A stretch of DNA of 64,000 nt from Anthopleura xanthogrammica (GCA_964019055.1 OZ025219.1:9490388-9554387); one strand, 5' to 3'. Positions 1-13,821 are shown, numbered from the stretch's first letter. Made by a program: numbers and translations. Notes: generated by a model not told the origin, from the sequence alone.

Positions 1-434
1 GTTAATATTCTAATAACTAGAAACTTCTAAACTTATTTTCATACAATTCAACATTATTTTCATACAATGCAATTCTATTATTATAACTTTTATTTTCTTC
101 TTCTTTCTGTTTCAGGGTTTTTCATAGGATTTGGTGAAAAAAGCTGCAGCAAAACCAGGTGAAACTTTTTTGGCGCGAAAAGATATGTTTATAATTTTCT
201 CTTTTTCTTTTCTAAATTTTAACAAGTTTTACATATTTTGATAGTTTTCATATTCCTCGGCTTTCATAATATTTTGGAAAATCTTATTCGCTATTATTCG
301 ATGTTTTTTAATAATGTATTTTCTAGGGAGATACAATAACAAAAACTCTCTAACATTTCGGAAAACCAGCATTTTGAACTAAATTTTTATACACCTTTGC
401 TTTCAAGTATAACGCAACTAGATAAATAATTCCG
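1..434. other. AT-rich flank before first satellite
   Basis: Single-copy AT-rich DNA. A pyrimidine tract ending in AG near 114 and a GT near 158 could bound a tiny exon, but no protein can be recognised. From about 435 the sequence grades into degenerate copies of the 93-bp satellite. Confidence 0.4.
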
Positions 435-3400
435 ATGCATATTTAGTTATCAAGCATAATCTCTTGCAGTACTTCATCATGTGGTTTCGAGGCATATTTA
501 TTTTTTCGATAACGCATAATAATATGCGCAGTGTATTTATGTAGATCCGTACTGTCTTATAGTAAATTATCATGTAGTTCCAATGTATATTTCCATGTTC
601 GATGACTGATAATTATTTGCGCATTCTATTTATGTAGATCCGTACTATCTTATAGTAGTTTATCATGTAGTTCCGATGCATATTTACATGTTCGATGACT
701 GATAATTATTTACGCATTCTATTTATGTAGATCCGTACTATCTTATAGTAATTTATCATGTACTTCCGATGCATATTTCTATGTTCGATGACTGATAATT
801 ATTTGCGCACTCTATTTATGTAGATCCGTACTATCTTACAGTAGTTTATCACGAAGTTCCGATGCATATTTCCATGTTCGATGACTGATAATTATTTGCG
901 CACTCTATTTATGTAGATCCGTACTGTCTTACAGTAGTTTATCATGTAGTTCCGATGCATATTTCCATGTTCGATGACTGATAATTATTTGCACATTCTA
1001 GTTATGTAGATCCGTACTGTCTTACAGTAGTTTATCACGTACTTCCGATGCATATTTCCATGTTCGATGACTGGTAATTATTTGCGCATTCTATTTATGT
1101 AGATCCGTACTGTCTTATAGTAGTTTATCATGTAGTTCCAATGTATATTTCCATGTTCGATGACTGATAATTATTTATGCATTCTATTTATGTAGATCCG
1201 TACTGTCTTATAGTAGTTTATCATGTAGTTCCAATGCATATTTCCATGTTCGATGACTGATAATTATTTATGCATTCTATTTATGTAGATCCGTACTGTC
1301 TTATAGTAGTTTATCATGTAGTTCCGATGCATATTTCCATGTTCGATGACTGATAATTATTTATGCATTCTATTTATGTACATCCGTACTGTCTTATAGT
1401 AGTTTATCATGTAGTTCCGATGCATATTTCCATGTTCCATGACTGAAATGTTTGCGCATTCTATTTATGTAGATTCGTACTATCTTATAGTAGTTTATCA
1501 TGTACTTCCGATGCATATTTCTATGTTCGATGACTGATAATTATTTGCGCACTCTATTTATGTAGATCCGTACTATCTTACAGTAGTTTATCACGAAGTT
1601 CCGATGCATATTTCCATGTTCGATGACTGATAATTATTTGCGCACTCTATTTATGTAGATCCGTACTGTCTTACAGTAGTTTATCATGTAGTTCCGATGC
1701 ATATTTCCATGTTCGATGACTGATAATTATTTGCACATTCTAGTTATGTAGATCCGTACTGTCTTACAGTAGTTTATCACGTACTTCCGATGCATATTTC
1801 CATGTTCGATGACTGGTAATTATTTGCGCATTCTATTTATGTAGATCCGTACTGTCTTATAGTAGTTTATCATGTAGTTCCAATGTATATTTCCATGTTC
1901 GATGACTGATAATTATTTATGCATTCTATTTATGTAGATCCGTACTGTCTTATAGTAGTTTATCATGTAGTTCCAATGCATATTTCCATGTTCGATGACT
2001 GATAATTATTTATGCATTCTATTTATGTAGATCCGTACTGTCTTATAGTAGTTTATCATGTAGTTCCGATGCATATTTCCATGTTCGATGACTGATAATT
2101 ATTTATGCATTCTATTTATGTACATCCGTACTGTCTTATAGTAGTTTATCATGTAGTTCCGATGCATATTTCCATGTTCCATGACTGAAATGTTTGCGCA
2201 TTCTATTTATGTAGATTCGTACTATCTTATAGTAGTTTATCATGTAGTTCCGATGCATATTTTCATGTTCGATGACTGATAATTATTTACGCATTCTATT
2301 TATGTAGATCCGTACTGTCTTATAGTAGTTTATCATGTAGTTCCGATGCATATTTCCATGTTCCATGACTGAAATGTTTGCGCATTCTATTTATGTAGAT
2401 TCGTACTATCTTATAGTAGTTTATCATGTAGTCCCGATGCATATTTCCATGTTCCATGACTGAAATGTTTGCGCATTCTATTTATGTAGATTCGTACTAT
2501 CTTATAGTAGTGTATCATGTAGTTCCGATGCATATTTCCATGTTCCATGACTGAAATGTTTGCGCATTCTATTTATGTAGATCCGTACTCTCTTATAGTA
2601 GTTTATCATGTAGTTCCGATGCATATTTCCATGTTCGATGACTGAAATGTTTGCGCATTCTATTTATGTAGATCCGTACTGTCTTATAGTAGTTTATCAT
2701 GTAGTTCCGATGCATATTTCCATGTTCGATGACTGAAATGTTTGCGCATTCTATTTATGTAGATCCGTACTGTCTTATAGTAGTTTATCATGTAGTTCCG
2801 ATGCATATTTCCATGTTCCATGACTGAAATGTTTGCGCATTCTATTTATGTAGATTCGTACTATCTTATAGTAGTTTATCATGTAGTTCCGATGCATATT
2901 TTCATGTTCGATGACTGAAATGTTTGCGCATTCTATTTATGTAGATCCGTACTATCTTATAGTAGTTTATCATGTAGTTCTGATGCATATTTCCATGTTC
3001 GATGACTGGTAATTATTTGCGCATTCTATTTATGTAGATCCGTACTGTCTTATAGTAGTTTATCATGTAGTTCCAATGTATATTTCCATGTTCGATGACT
3101 GATAATTATTTATGCATTCTATTTATGTAGATCCGTACTGTCTTATAGTAGTTTATCATGTAGTTCCAATGCATATTTCCATGTTCGATGACTGATAATT
3201 ATTTATGCATTCTATTTATGTAGATCCGTACTGTCTTATAGTAGTTTATCATGTAGTTCCGATGCATATTTCCATGTTCGATGACTGATAATTATTTATG
3301 CATTCTATTTATGTACATCCGTACTGTCTTATAGTAGTTTATCATGTAGTTCCGATGCATATTTCCATGTTCCATGACTGAAATGTTTGCGCATTCTATT

Positions 3401-5480
3401 TATGTAGATTCGTACTATCTTATAGTAGTTTATCATGTACTTCCGATGCATATTTCTATGTTCGATGACTGATAATTATTTGCGCACTCTATTTATGTAG
3501 ATCCGTACTATCTTACAGTAGTTTATCACGAAGTTCCGATGCATATTTCCATGTTCGATGACTGATAATTATTTGCGCACTCTATTTATGTAGATCCGTA
3601 CTGTCTTACAGTAGTTTATCATGTAGTTCCGATGCATATTTCCATGTTCGATGACTGATAATTATTTGCACATTCTAGTTATGTAGATCCGTACTGTCTT
3701 ACAGTAGTTTATCACGTACTTCCGATGCATATTTCCATGTTCGATGACTGGTAATTATTTGCGCATTCTATTTATGTAGATCCGTACTGTCTTATAGTAG
3801 TTTATCATGTAGTTCCAATGTATATTTCCATGTTCGATGACTGATAATTATTTATGCATTCTATTTATGTAGATCCGTACTGTCTTATAGTAGTTTATCA
3901 TGTAGTTCCAATGCATATTTCCATGTTCGATGACTGATAATTATTTATGCATTCTATTTATGTAGATCCGTACTGTCTTATAGTAGTTTATCATGTAGTT
4001 CCGATGCATATTTCCATGTTCGATGACTGATAATTATTTATGCATTCTATTTATGTACATCCGTACTGTCTTATAGTAGTTTATCATGTAGTTCCGATGC
4101 ATATTTCCATGTTCCATGACTGAAATGTTTGCGCATTCTATTTATGTAGATTCGTACTATCTTATAGTAGTTTATCATGTAGTTCCGATGCATATTTTCA
4201 TGTTCGATGACTGATAATTATTTACGCATTCTATTTATGTAGATCCGTACTGTCTTATAGTAGTTTATCATGTAGTTCCGATGCATATTTCCATGTTCCA
4301 TGACTGAAATGTTTGCGCATTCTATTTATGTAGATTCGTACTATCTTATAGTAGTTTATCATGTAGTCCCGATGCATATTTCCATGTTCCATGACTGAAA
4401 TGTTTGCGCATTCTATTTATGTAGATTCGTACTATCTTATAGTAGTGTATCATGTAGTTCCGATGCATATTTCCATGTTCCATGACTGAAATGTTTGCGC
4501 ATTCTATTTATGTAGATCCGTACTCTCTTATAGTAGTTTATCATGTAGTTCCGATGCATATTTCCATGTTCGATGACTGAAATGTTTGCGCATTCTATTT
4601 ATGTAGATCCGTACTGTCTTATAGTAGTTTATCATGTAGTTCCGATGCATATTTCCATGTTCGATGACTGAAATGTTTGCGCATTCTATTTATGTAGATC
4701 CGTACTGTCTTATAGTAGTTTATCATGTAGTTCCGATGCATATTTCCATGTTCCATGACTGAAATGTTTGCGCATTCTATTTATGTAGATTCGTACTATC
4801 TTATAGTAGTTTATCATGTAGTTCCGATGCATATTTTCATGTTCGATGACTGAAATGTTTGCGCATTCTATTTATGTAGATTCGTACTATCTTATAGTAG
4901 TTTATCATGTAGTTCTGATGCATATTTCCATGTTCGATGACTGGTAATTATTTGCGCATTCTATTTATGTAGATTCGTACTATCTTATAGTAGTTTATCA
5001 TGTAGTTCCGATGCATATTTCCATGTTCGATGACTGATAATTATTTGCACATTCTAGTTATGTAGATTCGTACTATCTTATAGTAGTTTATCATGTAGTT
5101 CCGATGCATATTTCCATGTTCCATGACTGAAATGTTTGCGCATTCTATTTATGTAGATTCGTACTATCTTATAGTAGTTTATCATGTAGTTCCGATGCAT
5201 ATTTCCATGTTCCATGACTGAAATGTTTGCGCATTCTATTTATGTAGATTCGTACTATCTTATAGTAGTTTATCATGTAGTTCTGATGCATATTTACATG
5301 TTCGAAGACTGGTAATTATTTGTGCATTCTATTTATGTAGATCCGAACTGTCTTATAGTAGTTTATCATGTAGTTCCGATGCATATTTCCATGTTCGATG
5401 ACTGATAATTATTTGCACATTCTAGTTATGTAGATCCGTACTGTCTTATAGTAGTTTATCATGTAGTTCCGATGCATATT
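435..5480. repeat. 93-bp satellite array, copy A1 (~54 units)
   Basis: Head-to-tail repeat with a 93-bp unit containing GATCCGTACTGTCTTATAG, TTCCGATGCATATTTCCATG and GATGACTGATAATTATTTGC. A second class has GACTGAAATGTTTGCGC in place of GACTGATAATTATTTGCGC and is 91 bp. The array has a higher-order structure: the block starting near 761 recurs near 1503 (742 bp, eight units) and near 3438 (a further 1,935 bp, 21 units), with matching unit-specific variants. No conserved coding potential is visible. The same family reappears at about 14.0-16.1 kb. Confidence 0.95.
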
Positions 5481-5746
5481 ATTCGTAGGCGGTCTAGTTG
5501 TTTATGGAGTTCGTTGTTGTCTGTTATAAGTCGTCGGTAGCGGAGTGCTTGGCTGTATAATGTGCCTGTTTTGCTATTTCTGTGGGTGAAGGGATGTGTG
5601 GTGTAGAAGTAGGGAACTGTCTGTGGGTTAGATGTAGATGGTGGACTTGAAGTAGCCATCCTTAGTGAGGTTAATGGTAGTGTCAAGAAAGTTGATGGAG
5701 TTGAGGGGAGTATTGTCTGTCTCTCTCCGTACATAATTGTGAGCAT
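5481..5746 (-). pseudogene. Penelope-like reverse transcriptase fragment
   Basis: Read on the minus strand, this segment encodes a stretch typical of the part after the reverse-transcriptase catalytic core in Penelope-like elements: SINFLDTTINLTKDGYFKS, then a degraded KPTD-like motif, then YFYTTHPFTHRNSKTGTLYS and QALRYRRLITDNNELHKQL. It is broken by an in-frame stop where a lysine is expected (near 5625) and a one-base frame change just after it. Both ends are cut at satellite borders: the 93-bp array starts at 5480 and the 85-bp array at about 5747. No catalytic YxDD box or endonuclease remains, so this is a dead fragment. The frame runs a short way into the first 85-bp unit, but I regard that as chance. 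Confidence 0.72.
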
Positions 5747-8700
5747 CAGTTAACATAAAATTGAGGGATTCAAACCCGCATTCATAAGAGTGTTGAGTAG
5801 ACAGGTACCAGGTGTATTTGACAGTGAGCATCAGTTACTATAGCAATGAGGGATTCAAACCCTTATTTATCAGAGTGTTGAGTAGTCAAGTACATGGTGT
5901 ATTTGACAGTGAGCATCAGTTACCATAGCAATGAGGGATTCAAACCCTTATTAATCAGAGTGTTGAGTAGTCAAGTACCAGGAGTATTGGACAGTGAGCA
6001 TCAGTTACCATACCAATGAGGGATTCAAACCCTTATTTATCAGAGTGTTAAGTAGTCAAGTACCAGGTGTATTTGACAGTGAGCATCAGGTACCATAGAA
6101 ATGACGGATTCAAACCCTTATTTATCAGAGTGTTGAGTAGTCAAGTACCAGGTGTATTTGACAGTGAGCATCAGTTACCATAGCAATGAGGGATTCAAAC
6201 TCTTATCTATCAGAGTGCGCATTTGACAGTGAGCATTAGTTGCCATAACAATGAGGGATTCAAACCCTTATCTATAAGAGTGTTGAGTAGTCAAGTACCA
6301 GGTGTATTTGACAGTGAGCATCAGTTACCATACCAATGAGGGATTCAAACCCTTATTTATCTGAGTGTTGAAAAGTCAAGTACCAGGTGTATTTGACAGT
6401 GAGCATCAGTTACCATAGCAATGAGGGATTCAAACCCTAATTTATCAGAGTGTTGAGTAGTCAAGTACCAGGTGTATTTGAGAGTGAGCATCAGTTACCA
6501 TAGCAATGAGGGATTCAAACCCTTATTTACCAGAGTGTTGAGTAGTCAAGTACCAGGTGTATTTGACAGTGGGCATCAGTTACCATAACAATGAGGGATT
6601 CAAACCCTTAATCATCAGTGTTGAGTAGTCAAGTACCAGGTGTATTTGACAGTGAGCATTGCTTACCATATACCAATGAGGGATTCAAACCCTTATTTAT
6701 CAGAGTGCACATTTGACAATGAGCATCAGTTACCATAACAATGAGGGATTCAAACCCTTATTTACCAGAGTGTTGAGTAGTCAAGTACCAGGTGTATTTG
6801 ACAGTGAGCATCAGTTACCATAGCAATGAGGGATTCAAACCCTTAACTATCAGAGTGTTGAGTATTCAAGTACCAGGTGTATTTGACAGTGAGCATTACT
6901 TACCATATACCAATGAGGGATTCAAACCCTTATTTATCAGAGTGCACATTTGACAATGGGCATCAGTTACCATAGCAATGAGGGATTCAAACCCTTATTT
7001 ATCAGAGTAAACATTTGACAGTGAGTATCAGTTACCATAGCAATGAGGGATTCAAACCCTTATCTATCAGAGTGCGCATTTTACAATGAGCATCAGTTAC
7101 CATAACAATGAGGGATTCAAACCCTTATTTATCAAAGTGTTGAGTAGTCAATTACCAGGTTTATTTGACAGTGAGCATCAGTTACCATACCAATGAGGGA
7201 TTCAAACCCTTATTTATCAGAGTGTTGAGTAGTCAAGTACATGGTGTATTTGACAGTGAGCATCAGTTACCATAGCAATGAGGGATTCAAACCCTTATTT
7301 ATCTGAGTGTTGAGTAGTCAAGTACCAGGTGTATTTGACAGTGAGCATCAGTTACTATAGCAATGAGGGATTCAAACCCTAATTTATCAGAGTGTTGAGT
7401 AGTCAAGTACATGGTGTATTTGACAGTGAGCATCAGTTACCATAGCAATGAGGGATTCAAACCCTTATTTATCTGAGTGTTGAGTAGTCAAGTACCAGGA
7501 GTATTGGACAGTGAGCATCAGTTACCATAACAATGAGGGATTCAAACCCTTATTTATCAGAGTGTTAAGTAGTCAAGTACCAGGTGTATTTGACAGTGAG
7601 CATCAGGTACCATAGCAATGACGGATTCAAACCCTTATTTATCAGAGTGTTGAGTAGTCAAGTACCAGGTGTATTTGACAGTGAGCATCAGTTACTATAG
7701 CAATGAGGGATTCAAACCCTTATTTATCAGAGTGCACATTTGACAATGGGCATCAGTTACCATAGCAATGAGGGATTCAAACCCTTATTTATCAGAGTAA
7801 ACATTTGACAGTGAGTATCAGTTACCATAGCAATGAGGGATTCAAACCCTTATCTATCAGAGTGCGCATTTTACAATGAGCATCAGTTACCATAACAATG
7901 AGGGATTCAAACCCTTATTTATCAAAGTGTTGAGTAGTCAAGTACCAGGTTTATTTGACAGTGAGCATCAGTTACCATACCAATGAGGGATTCAAACCCT
8001 TATTTATCAGAGTGTTGAGTAGTCAAGTACATGGTGTATTTGACAGTGAGCATCAGTTACCATACCAATGAGGGATTCAAACCCTTATTTATCTGAGTGG
8101 TTGAAAAGTCAAGTACCAGGTGTATTTGACAGTGAGCATCAGTTACCATAGCAATGAGGGATTCAAACCCTAATTTATCAGAGTGTTGAGTAGTCAAGTA
8201 CCAGGTGTAATTGACAGTGAGCATCAGTTACCATACATATGAGGGATTCAAACCCTTATTTATCAGAGTGTTGAGTAGTCAAGTACCAGGTGTATTTGAC
8301 AGTGGGCATCAGTTACCATACCAATGAGGGATTCAAACCCTTATTTATCTGAGTGTTGAAAAGTCAAGTACCAGGTGTATTTGACAGTGAGCATCAGTTA
8401 CCATAGCAATGAGGGATTCAAACCCTAATTTATCAGAGTGTTGAGTAGTCAAGTACCAGGTGTATTTGACAGTGAGCATCAGATACCATACATATGAGGG
8501 ATTCAAACCCTTATTTATCAGAGTGTTGAGTAGTCAAGTACCAGGTGTATTTGACAGTGAGCATCAGTTACCATACCAATGAGGGATTCAAACCCTTATT
8601 TATCTGAAAGTTGAAAAGTCAAGTACCAGGTGTATTTGACAGTGAGCATCAGTTACCATAGCAAAGAGGGATTCAAACCCTAATTTATCAGAGTGTTGAG

Positions 8701-11700
8701 TAGTCAAGTACCAGGTGTATTTGACAGTGAGCATGAGTTACCATACATATGAGGGATTCAAACCCTTATTTATCAGAGTGTTGAGTAGTCAAGTACCAGG
8801 TGTATTTGACAGTGAGCATTGCTTACCATATACCAATGAGGGATTCAAACCCTTATTTATCAGAGTGCACATTTGACAATGAGCATCAGTTACCATAACA
8901 ATGAGGGATTCAAACGTTTATTTATCTGAGTGTTGAGTAGTCAAGTACCAGGTGTATTTGACAGTGAGCATCAGTTACCATAGCAATGAGGGATTCAAAC
9001 CCTTAACTATCAGAGTGTTGAGTATTCAAGTACCAGGTGTATTTGACAGTGAGCATTACTTACCATATACCAATGAGGGATTCAAACCCTTATTTATCAG
9101 AGTGCACATTTGACAATGGGCATCAGTTACCATAGGAATGAGGGATTCAAACCCTTATTTATCAGAGTAAACATTTGACAGTGAGTATCAGTTACCATAG
9201 CAATGAGGGATTCAAACCCTTATCTATCAGAGCGCGCATTTTACAATGAGCATCAGTTACCATAACAATGAGGGATTCAAACCCTTATTCATCAAAGTGT
9301 TGAGTAGTCAATTACCAGGTTTATTTGACAGTGAGCATCAGTTACCATACCAATGAGGGATTCAAACCCTTATTTATCAGAGTGTTGAGTAGTCAAGTAC
9401 CACGTGTATTTGACAGTGAGCATCAGTTACCATAGCAATGAGGGATTCAAACCCTTATTTATCAGAGTGTTGAGTAGTCAAGTACCAGGTGTATTTGACA
9501 GTGAGCATTACTTACCATATACCAATGAGGGATTCAAACCCTTATTTATCAGAGTGCACATTTGACAATGGGCATCAGTTACCATAGCAATGAGGGATTC
9601 AAACCCTTAACTATCAGAGTGTTGAGTATTCAAGTACCAGGTGTATTTGACAGTGAGCATTACTTACCATATACCAATGAGGGATTCAAACCCTTATTTA
9701 TCAGAGTGCACATTTGACAATGGGCATCAGTTACCATAGCAATGAGGGATTCAAACCCTTATTTATCAGAGTAAACATTTGACAGTGAGTATCAGTTACC
9801 ATAGCAATGAGGGATTCAAACCCTTATTTATCAGAGTGCACATTTGACAATGGGCATCAGTTACCATAGCAATGAGGGATTCAAACCCTTAATCATCAGA
9901 GTGTTGAGTAGTCAAGTGCCAGGTGTATTTGACAGTCAGCATCAGTTACCATAACAATGAGGGATTCAAACCCTTATTTATCAGAGTGTTGAGTAGTCAA
10001 GTACCAGGTGTATTTGACAGTGAGCATTGCTTACCATATACCAATGAGGGATTCAAACCCTTATTTATCAGAGTGCACATTTGACAATGAGCATCAGTTA
10101 CCATAACAATGAGGGATTCAAACCCTTATTTATCTGAGTGTTGAGTAGTCAAGTACCAGGTGTATTTGACAGTGAGCATCAGTTACCATAGCAATGAGGG
10201 ATTCAAACCCTTAACTATCAGAGTGTTGAGTATTCAAGTACCAGGTGTATTTGACAGTGAGCATTACTTACCATATACCAATGAGGAATTCAAACCCTTA
10301 TTTATCAGAGTGCACATTTGACAATGGGCATCAGTTACCATAGCAATGAGGGATTCAAACCCTTATTTATCAGAGTAAACATTTGACAGTGAGTATCAGT
10401 TACCATAACAATGAGGGATTCAAACCCTTATTCATCAAAGTGTTGAGTAGTCAATTACCAGGTTTATTTGACAGTGAGCATCAGTTACCATACCAATGAG
10501 GGATTCAAACCCTTATTTATCAGAGTGTTGAGTAGTCAAGTACCACGTGTATTTGACAGTGAGCATCAGTTACCATAGCAATGAGGGATTCAAACCCTTA
10601 TTTATCAGAGTGTTGAGTAGTCAAGTACCAGGTGTATTTGACAGTGAGCATTACTTACCATATACCAATGAGGGATTCAAACCCTTATTTATCAGAGTGC
10701 ACATTTGACAATGGGCATCAGTTACCATAGCAATGAGGGATTCAAACCCTTAACTATCAGAGTGTTGAGTATTCAAGTACCAGGTGTATTTGACAGTGAG
10801 CATTACTTACCATATACCAATGAAGGATTCAAACCCTTATTTATCAGAGTGCACATTTGACAATGGGCATCAGTTACCATAGCAATGAGGGATTCAAACC
10901 CTTATTTATCAGAGTAAACATTTGACAGTGAGTATCAGTTACCATAGCAATGAGGGATTCAAACCCTTATTTATCAGAGTGCACATTTGACAATGGGCAT
11001 CAGTTACCATAGCAATGAGGGATTCAAACCCTTAATCATCAGAGTGTTGAGTAGTCAAGTACCAGGAGTATTTGACAGTGAGCATCAGTTACCATAGCAA
11101 TGAGGGATTCAAACCCTTATTTATCAGAGTGTTGAGTAGTCAAGTACCAGGTGTATTTGACAGTGAGCATCAGTTACCATAACAATGAGGGATTCAAACC
11201 CTTATTTATCAGAGTGTTGAGTAGTCAAGTACTAGGTGTATTTGACAGTGAGCATCAGTTACCATACCAATGAGGGATTCAAACCCTTATTTATCAGAGT
11301 GTTGAGTAGTCAAGTGCCAGGTGTATTTGACAGTCAGCATCAGTTACCATAACAATGAGGGATTCAAACCCTTATTTATCAGAGTGTTGAGTAGTCAAGT
11401 ACCAGGTGTATTTGACAGTGAGCATCAGTTACCATAGCAATGAGGGATTCAAACCCTTATTTATCAGAGTGTTGAGTAGTCAAGTACCAGGTTTTTTTGA
11501 CAGTGAGCATCAGTTACCATACCAATGAGGGATTCAAACCCTTATTTATCAGAGTGTTGAGTAGTCAAGTACCAGGTGTATTTGACAGTGAGCATCAGTT
11601 ACCATAACAACGAGGGATTCAAACCCTTATCTATCAGAGTACTGAGTAGTCAAGTACCAGGTGTATTTGACATTGAGCATCAGTTACCATAACAACGAGG

Positions 11701-11790
11701 GATTCAAACCCTTATCTATCAAAGTATTGAGTAGTCAATTACCAGGTGTATTTGACAGTGAGCATCAGTTACCATAGCAACTGGGATTCA
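5747..11790. repeat. 85-bp satellite array, copy C1 (~75 units)
   Basis: Tandem units of 85 bp (GAGCATCAGTTACCATA, ATGAGGGATTCAAACCCTTA, GTGTTGAGTAGTCAAGTACC) mixed with a 65-bp class in which a 20-bp stretch between GAGTG and ATTTGACA is missing (GAGTGCACATTTGACA). Every unit contains a hairpin, ATGAGGG-ATTCAAA-CCCTTAT, with a 7-bp stem (one G-T pair) and a 7-base loop. On the minus strand it reads GGGTTTGAATCCC, close to a tRNA T-arm/B box. Segments about 1.1 kb apart share unit-specific variants (for example CACGTG near 9401 and 10544), showing block duplication inside the array. Confidence 0.95.
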
Positions 11791-12025
11791 AACCCAGTGT
11801 GAATTATGGGCTTTTATCACTTCTTGGATATTATCTGTTCAGTTAATAATTTCAGATTCAAGATTCATCCTAGTTAAAAATGGAATCATCAATGTTTGAG
11901 GTAAGGAAATGGTATTATTTAAAATATGTAATGTTTTGCATGTGATGAATCATACAGCTACAAATGGATAACTGCAGGATACAAAATTAGAGGGAACTTA
12001 GTATATTTATTTATTTATTTTACAG
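11791..12025. other. spacer between satellite and gene fragment
   Basis: AT-rich single-copy DNA ending in a pyrimidine tract and AG (12024-12025) that could serve as a splice acceptor for the fragment downstream. Nothing else is recognised. Confidence 0.35.
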
Positions 12026-13017
12026 ATGAGTAAAAATGACTGAGTGATGGAATGTGAAGTGGATATATTGAATGTCTCTACCATATATGAAGAGGTAAGA
12101 ATACAACTTTTTTGTTATTGTCGTATTATTCATGTTAGTGGTTGTTGTTGTTATTATTTTAACTTTAGGTGATGTTAGGGATCTATCCAGATTTTTGGAA
12201 AGCAGGAGTGACTCACCTAGCTATCATTGCCTTAACTCTTGCAACCTCCATTATCTTCAATAAAAATGACACCATGTTGAGTCTATTAAACAAGGAAATG
12301 AAACTCTAGGGAATGATACAATAACAGGGTCTGAAATGAGAAAACATAGTATTACTCAAGCTAAAAGAGCGTATGATATTTACAGTACATCTGTTTTATC
12401 ATTAGGTTATCCAATGATATCACCGATAATGGCTCATCTACGCAGTCCTTTTTTCTGGCATGGAAAACAATGTAAGTATACATCTTACAGTAGTTTAGAG
12501 AGGACTGTGTAGTTTTAAATGTTTCACATTTAGAGGGCTAATACAATATAACAAATCAATGTAGGGGTCACTGAGAAATTTAGGGGCAGGGGCGGCAAAG
12601 CACATTTTAAGGGGGGGCTTGTATGTAAATTAAAGGGAGGGAGTTTGTGTGGTGGGGGGAGGGGAAGGTCCCCAAACCCCCCTTCCACTTTGCCATTACT
12701 TGGGGGACATTAAGAACTTCTCGAGCGATACCCATATATATATATACTCTTGAACATCTTCCATTAGTAAAGAAAAAAATGTTTTGTATTCACCATTACT
12801 CATCCTAGAAATCTTGGTGTTTCAGGGCATACCTTGGACACGATACATGGAATCTACACTTGTCAACATGGAATATTGCTATACCCACATGTACCAGTAT
12901 GAAAGAGAAATATGAACTGTACATATGTACCACAACTCTACATTCCTCACAACGTCTATATATTCACCTTAATGGTTCCTGTCTGGTCATCGAGTCTGCG
13001 AGGAGTTCAAATCAACT
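12026..13017 (+). pseudogene. decayed spliced gene fragment, copy 1
   Basis: Three exon-like blocks with good splice borders: 12026-12094 (ATG at 12047, reading MECEVDILNVSTIYEE), 12169-12471 and 12826-13017. The second block begins with a hydrophobic stretch, HLAIIALTLATSIIF, that could be a membrane anchor or signal segment. It then changes frame and continues with ITQAKRAYDIYSTSVLSLGY and MAHLRSPFFWHG. The third block reads GTPWPRYMESTLVNMEY in the second copy but is frameshifted here and stops early. The protein family is not recognised. Because the frame is broken in both copies, I call it a pseudogene. The living source gene is not in the window. Confidence 0.5.
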
Positions 13018-13821
13018 GTAAGTCTGTTCTAATTCATTGTTATGGTTGCGGTCTCGGCCTTCATTTCCATTGGGTTTTTTAAGGATTTCAACATTTTTTC
13101 TGGTCTTTTTTTCATTTTGGTTGCGACTTTTTCTCTGGTATCTCGTTGTTTTTAGGTTCTGGAGATCTTCGGATATTTCCAGCTACTCTTTATTAGGCTA
13201 ATTAACCTTTTTTGGGGAGATTTTTCGGATATCTCCACTGTCTGTGAGCAATGTTAGGTATGATTCGGCTTTAGGTTTTGTTTGTTTCTTTCAGCATTCG
13301 GAGAGCATTCGGAGATCTTTCGGATATCTCCAATCTCATGGCATTTTTTTCATGTTTCGATTAGGACACTTCGGACTTGATTTGGCTAATTTTCGGTAGC
13401 ATGTTTATTTAACTTTAGACAGTGTAGACACTTTAGAATGGTTGTAATCAGGCAGTTGCTAGTTTTCTGTGGCTTGGTGGCTTGGAGTTGAATTTTACTG
13501 AATAAAAATGAAATAAAGCAAGCGTTTGCGGCAGCGCGCGCTTCTGAGTGAGTGTGTTAGTTGTGAAGTAACCCCTACCTTGGCGCTGTTAGTTGATGCC
13601 GCTTGTATTAGCTAATGGCGTCGATCCCCTGAAAAACTTAGCGTTTGGCTCCTAAGGCGGTCCTTGAGACTTGCCTCTAAATTCTACTAGGGCATGTGTT
13701 TTGTCGGCTTCACAACACCCCAATTGGACACCCCTCTGTTGGTTTAAACAGAGCGGGAAAATCCGCTACGAAGAACGGTAGCCTCCACGTGGCGTAGCGG
13801 GGAAGTAATTGCCATGGCAAC
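12262..13821. repeat. segment D, copy 1 of a ~1.56-kb duplication
   Basis: Matches 18718-20294 from the end of gene-fragment exon 2 through a shared 3' block. The copies differ by substitutions, small indels and a G-run: six G, A, four G near 12655 versus twenty G at 19112. In both A-C-D modules D follows the 85-bp array. It contains three near-palindromic motifs of the form GGAGAT...ATCTCC spaced within about 150 bp (13161-13340). Confidence 0.9.
13481..13821. other. 341-bp strongly conserved block, copy 1
   Basis: I see no difference between this block and 19954-20294, although flanking D sequence differs often. It is more GC-rich than its surroundings and ends in consecutive hairpins: CTCTGTT/AACAGAG, GCGG/CCGC and CGCTACG/CGTAGCG. 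It could be a structured transcript, an element terminus or a region under recent gene conversion. No known RNA family was recognised. Confidence 0.55.
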
